Source: TMED14 sp041158165
Lineage (GTDB): Bacteria > Bacteroidota > Bacteroidia > Flavobacteriales > Schleiferiaceae
DNA length: 41,082 nt
NCBI GenBank assembly: GCA_041158165.1
Contig: JBEBBW010000012.1
Coordinates: 1-41,082 of the forward strand
Reading direction: 5' to 3'
In this document: positions 6,712-13,315 of the stretch, piece after piece
How positions within the stretch are numbered: position 1 is the stretch's first letter
Layout: the number at the start of each line of letters is the position of its first letter
Translations under genes and position numbers: made by a program
Notes under the pieces: model-generated
Database searches by the model: none
What the model saw: the letters and a program-made list of their open reading frames with translations, nothing else
What the model was told of the DNA's origin: nothing

Positions 6712-6719
6712 CAAAGGTA
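6712..6719 (-). promoter_or_regulatory. -7 element for rpsU
   Basis: TACCTTTG on the minus strand is an exact TAnnTTTG match, placed 28 bases before the rpsU ATG and 3 bases after the stop of the preceding helix-hairpin-helix gene. No TTG is found at the expected -33 distance. Confidence 0.65.
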
Positions 6720-6722
6720 CGA

Positions 6723-7319
6723 CTAGTTTTTGACATAGAAGTACTTCGGGATCTCAAGTTGCTGAATGGAGTCGAAGGGCGCAAGGGCAAACACTTCGGC
6801 CATGCTGCGCAGGGGGCGCACTTTGCTGCGAAAGCGGTGCAGCGCGCGAACCTGTACCGACCGCCAAAGCGGATGCTGGTACAGCAGCTCCTCGGGCACG
6901 GTATTGAGGTCTATGGGCTCTGGCGCGTGCAGTATCCAGTTAAAGTCGTCGCGGTCGTCCCAGCGGCGAAGCCGCTGGGAATCAACACCACCCCAACGAG
7001 TGCGGTCGCGAACAAAACCCTCGGCCTTCCAGTCAGGCCAACCTTGGGCTTCAAGCCACGACGACGAGACGGTGTCCGACGCCACCTGAGGCCGACTTCG
7101 GGGCGCGTGATTCGGTGAGGCCGAAAACGACCGGCGTTCGAACCTTCTTGAGTACGGGCGCGCGTCATAGGAATACTCCTCCCGAGGGGGTAGCTCAGGG
7201 AAACTGGCCCACTTTGGTTCGGGCGGAGTGGTCTCGTAGTACTCGTTTAAAACGAAAAAGGCGAGGAAAATCCCCGCCCATCCAAGTTCTGCAACCCAGG
7301 GTTTGGGTTGCTTCCCCAT
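6723..7319 (-). CDS. Membrane-anchored helix-hairpin-helix (ComEA-like) protein
   Basis: The 198-residue protein has one N-terminal transmembrane segment (about 9-24, ELGWAGIFLAFFVLNEYY), a long low-complexity linker rich in Pro, Arg and Ser (about 30-95), and a C-terminal helix-hairpin-helix segment. That segment begins with PIDLNTVPEELLYQHPLW and ends AFAPFDSIQQLE-like, matching the 'LNTA-x-x-x-L-x-x-hP' pattern of ComEA/HHH_3 domains. Such domains usually bind DNA non-specifically, but the hairpin glycine (GIG) is not evident, so DNA binding is uncertain. It is the last gene of the purM operon and overlaps the preceding small gene by one base (TAATG), which points to translational coupling. 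Specific role unknown. Confidence 0.7.
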   Translation of the reverse strand: MGKQPKPWVAELGWAGIFLAFFVLNEYYETTPPEPKWASFPELPPREEYSYDARPYSRRFERRSFSASPNHAPRSRPQVASDTVSSSWLEAQGWPDWKAEGFVRDRTRWGGVDSQRLRRWDDRDDFNWILHAPEPIDLNTVPEELLYQHPLWRSVQVRALHRFRSKVRPLRSMAEVFALAPFDSIQQLEIPKYFYVKN

Positions 7320-7456
7320 TACTCCGAGTCGTTTTGGGTGTAGGAGTCAGACTCTTCCTTGTGTGGCGTGCGCAGCACCTTGACAAAAAAGTACACAGTA
7401 ACCGCGGTTACGAGGATTTCGGTGACCAGCATCATGGTCCAGGCTGTCGCTGTCAT
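7319..7456 (-). CDS. Small membrane peptide, MetS-like small subunit of the NSS transporter
   Basis: A 45-codon gene, starting at the ATG at 7456 and ending with TAA at 7319. The peptide begins MTATAWTMMLVTEILV, has one hydrophobic span (about residues 5-28) and a charged tail (VLRTPHKEESDSYTQNDSE). Its ATG is one base after the TGA stop of the NSS symporter (TGATATG), and its stop overlaps the ATG of the next gene. A tiny single-span protein directly downstream of an NSS transporter matches the MetS-type small subunit first described for the MetPS methionine/alanine transporter of Corynebacterium. The assignment rests on size, topology and position, not on strong sequence motifs. Confidence 0.75.
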   Translation of the reverse strand: MTATAWTMMLVTEILVTAVTVYFFVKVLRTPHKEESDSYTQNDSE

Positions 7457-7457
7457 A

Positions 7458-9269
7458 TCAATTAAGTGCTTGCATTCGACGACGGTACGCTACGTACACC
7501 ATGCCTGAAATAAAGGCAAAAAGCGCAACGAGCATTCCGCGGGCGAGGTGGCGGTAAAAAATGGGGTTCACAAATGAACCTGCGGCGATTTGGTCTCCGG
7601 CGCGCACCACTTGACCCGTGGTGACAACCGGCTGGGCGTCTTCTTGATCCCACTGGTACGTTGTAGCCTCACCCGTGGTTTGCACCAGGCGAATGGTGGT
7701 CTTGCCCTCGACTGACTGAACGTCGGCTACGCCGTCTACTTCTGCAACAAAGACGTCGGCGAAGGCCTCGCGGTTGTGGGCAATATCCACGTTTTGAATC
7801 TGGCCAATGATGCTGGAGGCATCAAACTTCCATCCGTCGCGCACTGCGGCTGACCAGTCGTTGCCTTTGGGCGTAACCAGGCTCATGGTAAAAATCACCA
7901 GCAGGATCAGTGGCGTCACGTATTTTAAAACTGGTTTGTAGATTTTGGGTAGCACGATGTCTGCGCCGCGGTTGATTTCTTCCCAACCTTTATCAATACC
8001 CCAAATCCACGCGAAGAGGATGGCTTCGACCAAGGCAAAGAACACGAGTCCGACCGTGCCCGCCCAGTAGTCGTACTGATCAAATACCCCCTGTTGGTAG
8101 AAGAACACCGTGGGAAGTCCGGCCAGCAAGGTGACGAGACCGAAGGTCCACGCCGAGGTTTTCAGGCTGAATTTGAATTCGTCTTGCATGAAGGCCACCC
8201 AGGGTGAGCCCATGGCAAGAGAGCTCGTGATTCCGGCAAAGAAAAGGAGGCCAAACCACATTACCCCGGCCACGCTTCCGAGGACTGCGCCCCACTTCGT
8301 GAAAAGGAATGGCATGGTCTGGAAGGCCATCGCAAAACCCGCGTTTTCTTTTACCCAATCGAGGCCAAGGTAGCCGACCGCGATGGGAATTACGATGCTT
8401 CCGCCCAGTACGATTTCGACAAAACCGTTCATCCAGCCTGCGGCCATCGAGTTGAGCGCGATGTCGTCCTTCGACTTGACGTAGGCGGCGTAGCAGTGAA
8501 TGGTACCCATTCCGACGGAAAGGGTAAAGAAGATTTGGCCCGCAGCGGCAAGCCACACGTTGGGGTTGCTGAGGGAGTCAAACTGCGGATTCCAAAGGAA
8601 GTTGAAGCCGAGCATCGCGTCGCACTCAGCACAACCGGCTGGTGCGCCGGAACTTCCCAGCATAAATGCGCGCACCGCAAGGAATGCACCAAACACGATG
8701 AGCAGCGGCATGCCGATTTTGGCAACCTTTTCGATTCCGCCCTCAAGGCCTTTACTCAAGATCCAGGTATTGAGTCCGAGCACCAAAATGTAGAACCAGA
8801 TGGCCTCGTACGGAAGACCGGTAGTGGATTGACCGATGTCGACGTAGCTCGTGAAGAACTGGGCCACCTCGGTTTGGCTCATGCCCGTGAAGGTTTGAGC
8901 GATGGAATGGAATACGTAGGAGAACGTCCAGGACTCGATGTAGGTGTAGTAGGCCGCAACCGCGATGTTGGTGAAGATGCCAAACACGCCGAGGTACTTC
9001 CAGTAGGACCGCTTGCCCATTGAATTCATAATGAAGGGCGCACTGTGGTCTCCTTTGGTACCGCCAAAGCGACCGGAGGCCCACTCAATCCAAAGCAAAG
9101 GAATTCCGAGGACCAAAAACGAAACGAGGTAGGGGATCAGAAATGCGCCTCCCCCGTTTTTCACGGCCTGTACCGGAAAGCGCAAGAAATTCCCAAGTCC
9201 GACGGCGTTTCCGGCCATGGCAAGGATTAGTCCGACCCGGGAACCCCAGGACTGTGTGTTGCTGCTCAT
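7458..9269 (-). CDS. Sodium-dependent transporter of the neurotransmitter:sodium symporter (NSS/SNF) family
   Basis: The 603-residue protein shows the NSS signature in TM1 (MAGNAVGLGNFLRFPVQAVKNGGGAF), where the unwound GN-x-x-RFP segment binds Na+ and substrate. Twelve hydrophobic spans can be traced; TM6 (AAAGQIFFTLSVGMGTIHCYAAY) and TM8 (FFAGITSSLAMG) carry the other conserved sites. These carriers import amino acids with Na+; the substrate cannot be told. Between TM11 (about 450-467) and TM12 (about 575-596) is a hydrophilic insert of about 107 residues that would be periplasmic. The gene lies 12 bases after the RmlD-like gene and is followed by a MetS-like small subunit. Confidence 0.92.
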   Translation of the reverse strand: MSSNTQSWGSRVGLILAMAGNAVGLGNFLRFPVQAVKNGGGAFLIPYLVSFLVLGIPLLWIEWASGRFGGTKGDHSAPFIMNSMGKRSYWKYLGVFGIFTNIAVAAYYTYIESWTFSYVFHSIAQTFTGMSQTEVAQFFTSYVDIGQSTTGLPYEAIWFYILVLGLNTWILSKGLEGGIEKVAKIGMPLLIVFGAFLAVRAFMLGSSGAPAGCAECDAMLGFNFLWNPQFDSLSNPNVWLAAAGQIFFTLSVGMGTIHCYAAYVKSKDDIALNSMAAGWMNGFVEIVLGGSIVIPIAVGYLGLDWVKENAGFAMAFQTMPFLFTKWGAVLGSVAGVMWFGLLFFAGITSSLAMGSPWVAFMQDEFKFSLKTSAWTFGLVTLLAGLPTVFFYQQGVFDQYDYWAGTVGLVFFALVEAILFAWIWGIDKGWEEINRGADIVLPKIYKPVLKYVTPLILLVIFTMSLVTPKGNDWSAAVRDGWKFDASSIIGQIQNVDIAHNREAFADVFVAEVDGVADVQSVEGKTTIRLVQTTGEATTYQWDQEDAQPVVTTGQVVRAGDQIAAGSFVNPIFYRHLARGMLVALFAFISGMVYVAYRRRMQALN

Positions 9270-9281
9270 AGGTGATTGGGC

Positions 9282-10199
9282 TTAGCTAAGGTTGTCAAAT
9301 ATAGGTATCTGATCCAATACCTCGCCGAAGGAGTGCGGGGCAAAGTCCAATTCTCTTTTTGCCTTGCTGATGTCGAAGCCGGTTATGGGCGGACGCTTCG
9401 CGGGCTGCCCCAAGGATTCGCTGCTGACCACGTCGATCAAGCTCGCGTCCAGGCCGGCATGCTCGGCGACCTTGGTGACGAGCTGGAGGATGCTCATGGT
9501 GTCAGGGCCGCTGAGGTGGTAGATGCCTTCTGCGCCCCGTTCAGCGATGCGCAAGCAGCCTTCGGCCAGGTCTACGCTCCACGTCGGGCTGCGCACTTGG
9601 TCGTCGACCACGCGGATGCGTTCGCCACGCTGAAGGGCTCCGCGAGCCCATAGAATAATGTTGCTTCGGCTCAGGCCGGGCACGTAGCCGATGACCAGCA
9701 CGGTGCGGGCAATCGTGTAGCGAGCCCCACTGGCCTTCACGGCTTCTTCAGCGCGCAGTTTGGACCAGCCGTACACGCTGAGGGGTGCCGCTTCGGCGTC
9801 TTCGGCGTAGGGGCCGTTTTGGCCGTCAAAAATGAAGTCGGTGCTGATGAAAATCAGGTGAATCCCGTGGCGCGCGCAGGCCTCTGCGCACAGGCGCGTG
9901 GCGTCTACGTTGAGTTTTTGGCAGGTCTCGGGCTCTTTTTCGCAGTCGTCGACCTGGGTCATGGCCGCCGAATGGATGACCACGTCGGGGCGGAATTCGG
10001 TCAGTACGCGCTCGTAGTCTTCGGCGCGGGTGGTGTCGAGTTCGGCATAGGGAAAGCCAAAGTGGTTTCCGCGCGCGGGTCCGCGGCCCGTGGCTAAGAG
10101 TTGATGGCGGCCTTGGGCAAGGTAGAGAAGCGACTGGCCCAGCAAGCCGTTGGCTCCGGTAACCAGAATTTTAAGCGGACGAAGTGCGTGCTCAGCCAC
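9282..10199 (-). CDS. RmlD-like NAD(P)-dependent sugar-nucleotide reductase (SDR family)
   Basis: The product (305 residues from a GTG at 10199) is an extended short-chain dehydrogenase. It has the Rossmann motif KILVTGANGLLGQSL, VVIHSAAMTQVDDCE, and the active-site pattern STDFIFDG followed by YGWSKLRAEE (Tyr-x-x-x-Lys). This is the RmlD (dTDP-4-dehydrorhamnose reductase) subgroup, acting in deoxysugar synthesis, though other sugar substrates are possible. The frame is open to 10301, but that extension lies inside pyrF and has no family resemblance. The GTG overlaps the pyrF stop by 8 bases and places the Rossmann motif near the N-terminus. No other rml genes are nearby. Confidence 0.83.
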   Translation of the reverse strand: MAEHALRPLKILVTGANGLLGQSLLYLAQGRHQLLATGRGPARGNHFGFPYAELDTTRAEDYERVLTEFRPDVVIHSAAMTQVDDCEKEPETCQKLNVDATRLCAEACARHGIHLIFISTDFIFDGQNGPYAEDAEAAPLSVYGWSKLRAEEAVKASGARYTIARTVLVIGYVPGLSRSNIILWARGALQRGERIRVVDDQVRSPTWSVDLAEGCLRIAERGAEGIYHLSGPDTMSILQLVTKVAEHAGLDASLIDVVSSESLGQPAKRPPITGFDISKAKRELDFAPHSFGEVLDQIPIFDNLS

Positions 10200-11001
10200 G
10201 GTAGGCGGTTTGAATCTCGTCGGCAAGGTTTTGTGCTGCCTTGGTGGCCGCTTCGCGCCAGTCTGGGCCCGAGGAGGCATACATGATGCTGCGCGAGGCA
10301 TTGATCAGCAGGCCCATGCCGGGCTTGCCGCGAAAGGCACCGTGGCGCACCACGTCTTCGGCGCTTCCGCCCTGGGCTCCTACCCCAGGAACGAGGAAGA
10401 AGGTGTCGGGCATGCGGTCGCGGAGCGCACCCAAAGCCTCGGGGCGTGTGGCTCCGGCAACCACCATGAGGTTGTCGGGGCGGCCCCAAGAAAGGTAGGC
10501 GTCGGCAACGGCTTCGTACACCCGGCGGCCGTCGTGCAGCGCAAGCTGCTGAAGGTCGTCGGCACCCGGGTTGCTCGTCAGGCCTAAACCTACCACCCAT
10601 TTGCCTTCACGCAGGAACGGCTCCACGCTGTCGCGGCCCATGTAGGGCGCCACGGTGATGGCGTCGTAGCCCATTACGCCCAAGATGCCCTCGGCGTAGC
10701 GGGTCGCGGTGTTGCCAATGTCGCCGCGCTTGGCGTCGGCAATCAACAGCGGTTTTTGAGGGAGTGCGCGCAGGTGCTCGGTTACCGCGTCCAAGGCGTC
10801 CCAACCGGGGCGACCCAGCGCCTCAAAAAAGGCAAAATTGGGTTTGTAGGCCACGGCCACATGGGCGGTGGCGTCGACAATACCCATGCAAAAGGTAGTA
10901 AGGTCGGTGCCCGCTGGCAGCTTGGACGGGTCGGGGTCGAGGCCTACACAAAGCCCGTGGCCGGCAGATTCGATGCGTTGGGTAAGTTCAGCGTAGTTCA
11001 T
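10192..11001 (-). CDS. pyrF: Orotidine 5'-phosphate decarboxylase
   Basis: The 269-residue protein converts OMP to UMP, the last step of de novo UMP synthesis. It carries the catalytic motif DAKRGDIGNTA (Asp89, Lys91, Asp94) and the substrate-binding GLDPDPSKLP near the N-terminus. Length and motif spacing fit the longer, type 2 PyrF group (about 270 residues) rather than the E. coli type. Its ATG overlaps the prfA stop (ATGA), so the two are translationally coupled. The pyrimidine gene pyrG also appears at the right edge of the window. Confidence 0.95.
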   Translation of the reverse strand: MNYAELTQRIESAGHGLCVGLDPDPSKLPAGTDLTTFCMGIVDATAHVAVAYKPNFAFFEALGRPGWDALDAVTEHLRALPQKPLLIADAKRGDIGNTATRYAEGILGVMGYDAITVAPYMGRDSVEPFLREGKWVVGLGLTSNPGADDLQQLALHDGRRVYEAVADAYLSWGRPDNLMVVAGATRPEALGALRDRMPDTFFLVPGVGAQGGSAEDVVRHGAFRGKPGMGLLINASRSIMYASSGPDWREAATKAAQNLADEIQTAYRG

Positions 11002-12077
11002 TCGTCGGCGCCTTGTTGAAGTCGTTCCGCGTGGTCCGCCACCCTCAATCCTTCGATCAGGCCTTTGAATTCGCCGTTCATCACGTCGGGAAGGTTGTAG
11101 ACCGTTAGGCCAATGCGGTGGTCGGTCACGCGGCTTTGCGGAAAATTGTAGGTGCGGATCTTGGCGCTTCGGTCGCCCGTACTCACGAGCGACTTTCGGT
11201 GCTCTGCTACGGCGGCATCGCGCTCTGCACGGGCCTTATCCCAAATCCGCGCACGCAGGACCGTCAGAGCGCGGTCGTAGTTCTGGTGCTGCGAGCGGCC
11301 GTCTTGGCATTCTACCACAATGCCGGTTGGGAAGTGCGTAAGGCGCACGCCCGACTCGGTCTTGTTGACGTGCTGCCCCCCTGCTCCACTGGAGCGAAAG
11401 GTGTCCTTGCGGATGTCGACGTCGCGAATCTGCACGTCGAGTTCGTCTGCCTCCGGCAGCACGGCCACGGTGGCAGCAGACGTATGGACACGGCCTTGGC
11501 TCTCGGTGGCCGGCACGCGCTGCACGCGGTGCACGCCGCTTTCAAATTTGAGCGTTCCGTAGACCTGTTCGCCGCGAATTTGCACGCTCGCTTCCTTGAT
11601 TCCGCCCACGGAGCCTTCGGTCAGGCTCAGCATCTCGGTGGTCCACCCTTTTTCTTCGGCGAAGCGCAGGTAGGCGCGCAGCAATTCTCCCGCAAAAAGT
11701 CCGGCCTCGTCTCCCCCGGTACCGGCGCGCACTTCAAGAACGGCGTCTTTGGCGTCTTCAGGGTCCTTGGGAATGAGAAGTTCCTTTATTTCGGTTTCGA
11801 GGGCCGCAATGCGCGTTCGGGAAGCATCGTATTCCTCTTGAGCCATCTCGCGCATTTCAGGATCTTTCTCTGAGTCAAGCAGCTGCTGTGCCTCATCGCG
11901 GTTCGCCAACGCCTCGAGGTAGCGAGCGCGGGCCTGCACGATCTCGTCAAGCTCCTTGTATTCACGGTTCAGGCGAATAAAGCGCGCCGGATCCGCCGCT
12001 AGTTCGGGGGTCATCAACTGGTCGTGAACGTCTTGGTGGCGCACCCAGATGGCTTGAAGTTTTTCAACGAGGTTCAT
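10998..12077 (-). CDS. prfA: Peptide chain release factor 1
   Basis: The 359-residue protein has the RF1 stop-codon recognition motif Pro-Ala-Thr at 189-191 (VQRVPATESQGR) and the catalytic GGQ at 233-235 (SSGAGGQHVNKT), plus the C-terminal TYNFPQSRVTDHRIG block. It reads UAA and UAG and triggers peptide release. PAT rather than SPF excludes RF2, and no programmed frameshift is present. The start overlaps the purM stop by 4 bases and the stop overlaps pyrF by 4 bases. Confidence 0.97.
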   Translation of the reverse strand: MNLVEKLQAIWVRHQDVHDQLMTPELAADPARFIRLNREYKELDEIVQARARYLEALANRDEAQQLLDSEKDPEMREMAQEEYDASRTRIAALETEIKELLIPKDPEDAKDAVLEVRAGTGGDEAGLFAGELLRAYLRFAEEKGWTTEMLSLTEGSVGGIKEASVQIRGEQVYGTLKFESGVHRVQRVPATESQGRVHTSAATVAVLPEADELDVQIRDVDIRKDTFRSSGAGGQHVNKTESGVRLTHFPTGIVVECQDGRSQHQNYDRALTVLRARIWDKARAERDAAVAEHRKSLVSTGDRSAKIRTYNFPQSRVTDHRIGLTVYNLPDVMNGEFKGLIEGLRVADHAERLQQGADE

Positions 12078-13255
12078 GAGCGGCGGTAGGTGTAAATTCC
12101 GTCTGGGGCGTGCAGTTCCACTTCGGGCGTCGCACTGGGCGCTACGCGTCCAATGATTTTGGCGTCCACCCCGAAGCTTTTCGATACCGCGATGGCGCGC
12201 TCGGCAGCCTCATGGCTATCCACGTAGAGCTCCATGCGGTGGCCCATATTAAACACCTCAAACATTTGGCGGTAGGGTGTGGCAGATTCCGTGCGAATCA
12301 GTTCAAATAAGGGAGGCACAGGGAATAGATTATCCTTGACCACCTTGCCTTCGCGAAGGAAATGCAGCACTTTGGTTTGGGCGCCACCGCTACAGTGGAC
12401 CGCACCGCGCAGGCTTGAACCAAGCTCTTTGATGGCCTGAATCATCACCGGAGCATAGGTGCGGGTTGGAGACAGCACCAACTTCCCGGCATCAAGTGGA
12501 CTGCCCGCGACGGCGTCGGTGAGCTTTTTGGTGCCGCTGTAGACCAGACTCAGGTCGGTTTCGGGCGCAAAACTCTCGGGGTAGCGCTCGGCAAGGAGGT
12601 GGCTGAACACGTCGTGGCGCGCCGAGGTCAGGCCGTTGGAGCCCATGCCCCCATTGTACTCGCGCTCGTAGGTCGCTTGGCCGTAGGACGCCAATCCTAC
12701 CACGTACTGCCCAGGGCCAATGTTGGCGTTGTCAATAACGTCTGCGCGCTTCATTCGGGCCACCACGGTGCTGTCCACAATCACCGTGCGCACGAGGTCG
12801 CCCACGTCGGCGGTTTCGCCGCCCGTGCTTTGAATATCCATGCCCGCGTCGCGCAGGTCGGCCAAAACGGACTCGGTACCCTCAATGAGGGCCTTAATGA
12901 CCTCGCCGGGGATGAGGTGCTTGTTGCGGCCAATGGTGGAGCTCAGCAAAATGGGTCCGGTGGCCCCCACACAGAGGAGGTCGTCGGTGTTCATGACCAC
13001 GGCGTCTTGAGCAATTCCGCGCCAAACACTGAGGTCGCCGGTTTCCTTCCAGTACAGGTAGGCCAATGAGGACTTGGTTCCGGCGCCGTCGGCGTGCATC
13101 ACCAAGCAGTGGTCCGCGGACCCGCTCAGCGCATCGGGTACAATCTTGCAGAACGCATGGGGGAACAATCCCTTATCGAGCGAGGCGATCGCCTGGTGGA
13201 CTTCTTCTTTGCCGGAGGATACGCCTCGGCCGGCGTAGCGGTTGCTCGAACTCAT
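12074..13255 (-). CDS. purM: Phosphoribosylformylglycinamidine cyclo-ligase (AIR synthetase)
   Basis: The 393-residue protein shows PurM/SelD-fold motifs: YAGRGVSSGKEEVHQAI, HADGAGTKSSLAYLY, GIAQDAVVMNTDDLLCVGA, STGGETADVGDLV and GLASYGQATYE. It makes AIR from FGAM with ATP in purine synthesis. It is longer than E. coli PurM (about 345 residues), a form I associate with Bacteroidota. It heads a seven-gene operon running to the helix-hairpin-helix gene at 6723. Its ATG lies 5 bases after a TATTTTTG element that itself follows the terminator of the upstream gene. Confidence 0.93.
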   Translation of the reverse strand: MSSSNRYAGRGVSSGKEEVHQAIASLDKGLFPHAFCKIVPDALSGSADHCLVMHADGAGTKSSLAYLYWKETGDLSVWRGIAQDAVVMNTDDLLCVGATGPILLSSTIGRNKHLIPGEVIKALIEGTESVLADLRDAGMDIQSTGGETADVGDLVRTVIVDSTVVARMKRADVIDNANIGPGQYVVGLASYGQATYEREYNGGMGSNGLTSARHDVFSHLLAERYPESFAPETDLSLVYSGTKKLTDAVAGSPLDAGKLVLSPTRTYAPVMIQAIKELGSSLRGAVHCSGGAQTKVLHFLREGKVVKDNLFPVPPLFELIRTESATPYRQMFEVFNMGHRMELYVDSHEAAERAIAVSKSFGVDAKIIGRVAPSATPEVELHAPDGIYTYRRS

Positions 13256-13260
13256 GGGTA

Positions 13261-13268
13261 CAAAAATA
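13261..13268 (-). promoter_or_regulatory. -7 element for the purM operon
   Basis: TATTTTTG, an exact TAnnTTTG match, ends 5 bases before the purM ATG and overlaps the T-run of the preceding terminator. A transcript started here would begin at or next to the start codon. No -33 TTG is seen. Confidence 0.5.
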
Positions 13269-13271
13269 AAA

Positions 13272-13299
13272 CTTCCCTCCGGCGGTAGCCGAAGGGAAG
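13272..13299 (-). terminator. Intrinsic terminator of the OmpA-family gene
   Basis: CTTCCCTTCGGC-TACC-GCCGGAGGGAAG forms a 12-bp stem with one G-U pair and a 4-base loop, followed by TTTTATTTTT. It lies 16 bases after the stop of the gene ending at 13316. Confidence 0.92.
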
Positions 13300-13315
13300 C
13301 TCAAAGGTTATCAAC

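Noticed and set aside
10200..10301. Longer N-terminus for the RmlD-like protein
   Set aside because: The extension is inside pyrF, is basic and low in complexity, and pushes the Rossmann motif 34 residues inward. The GTG at 10199 is preferred.
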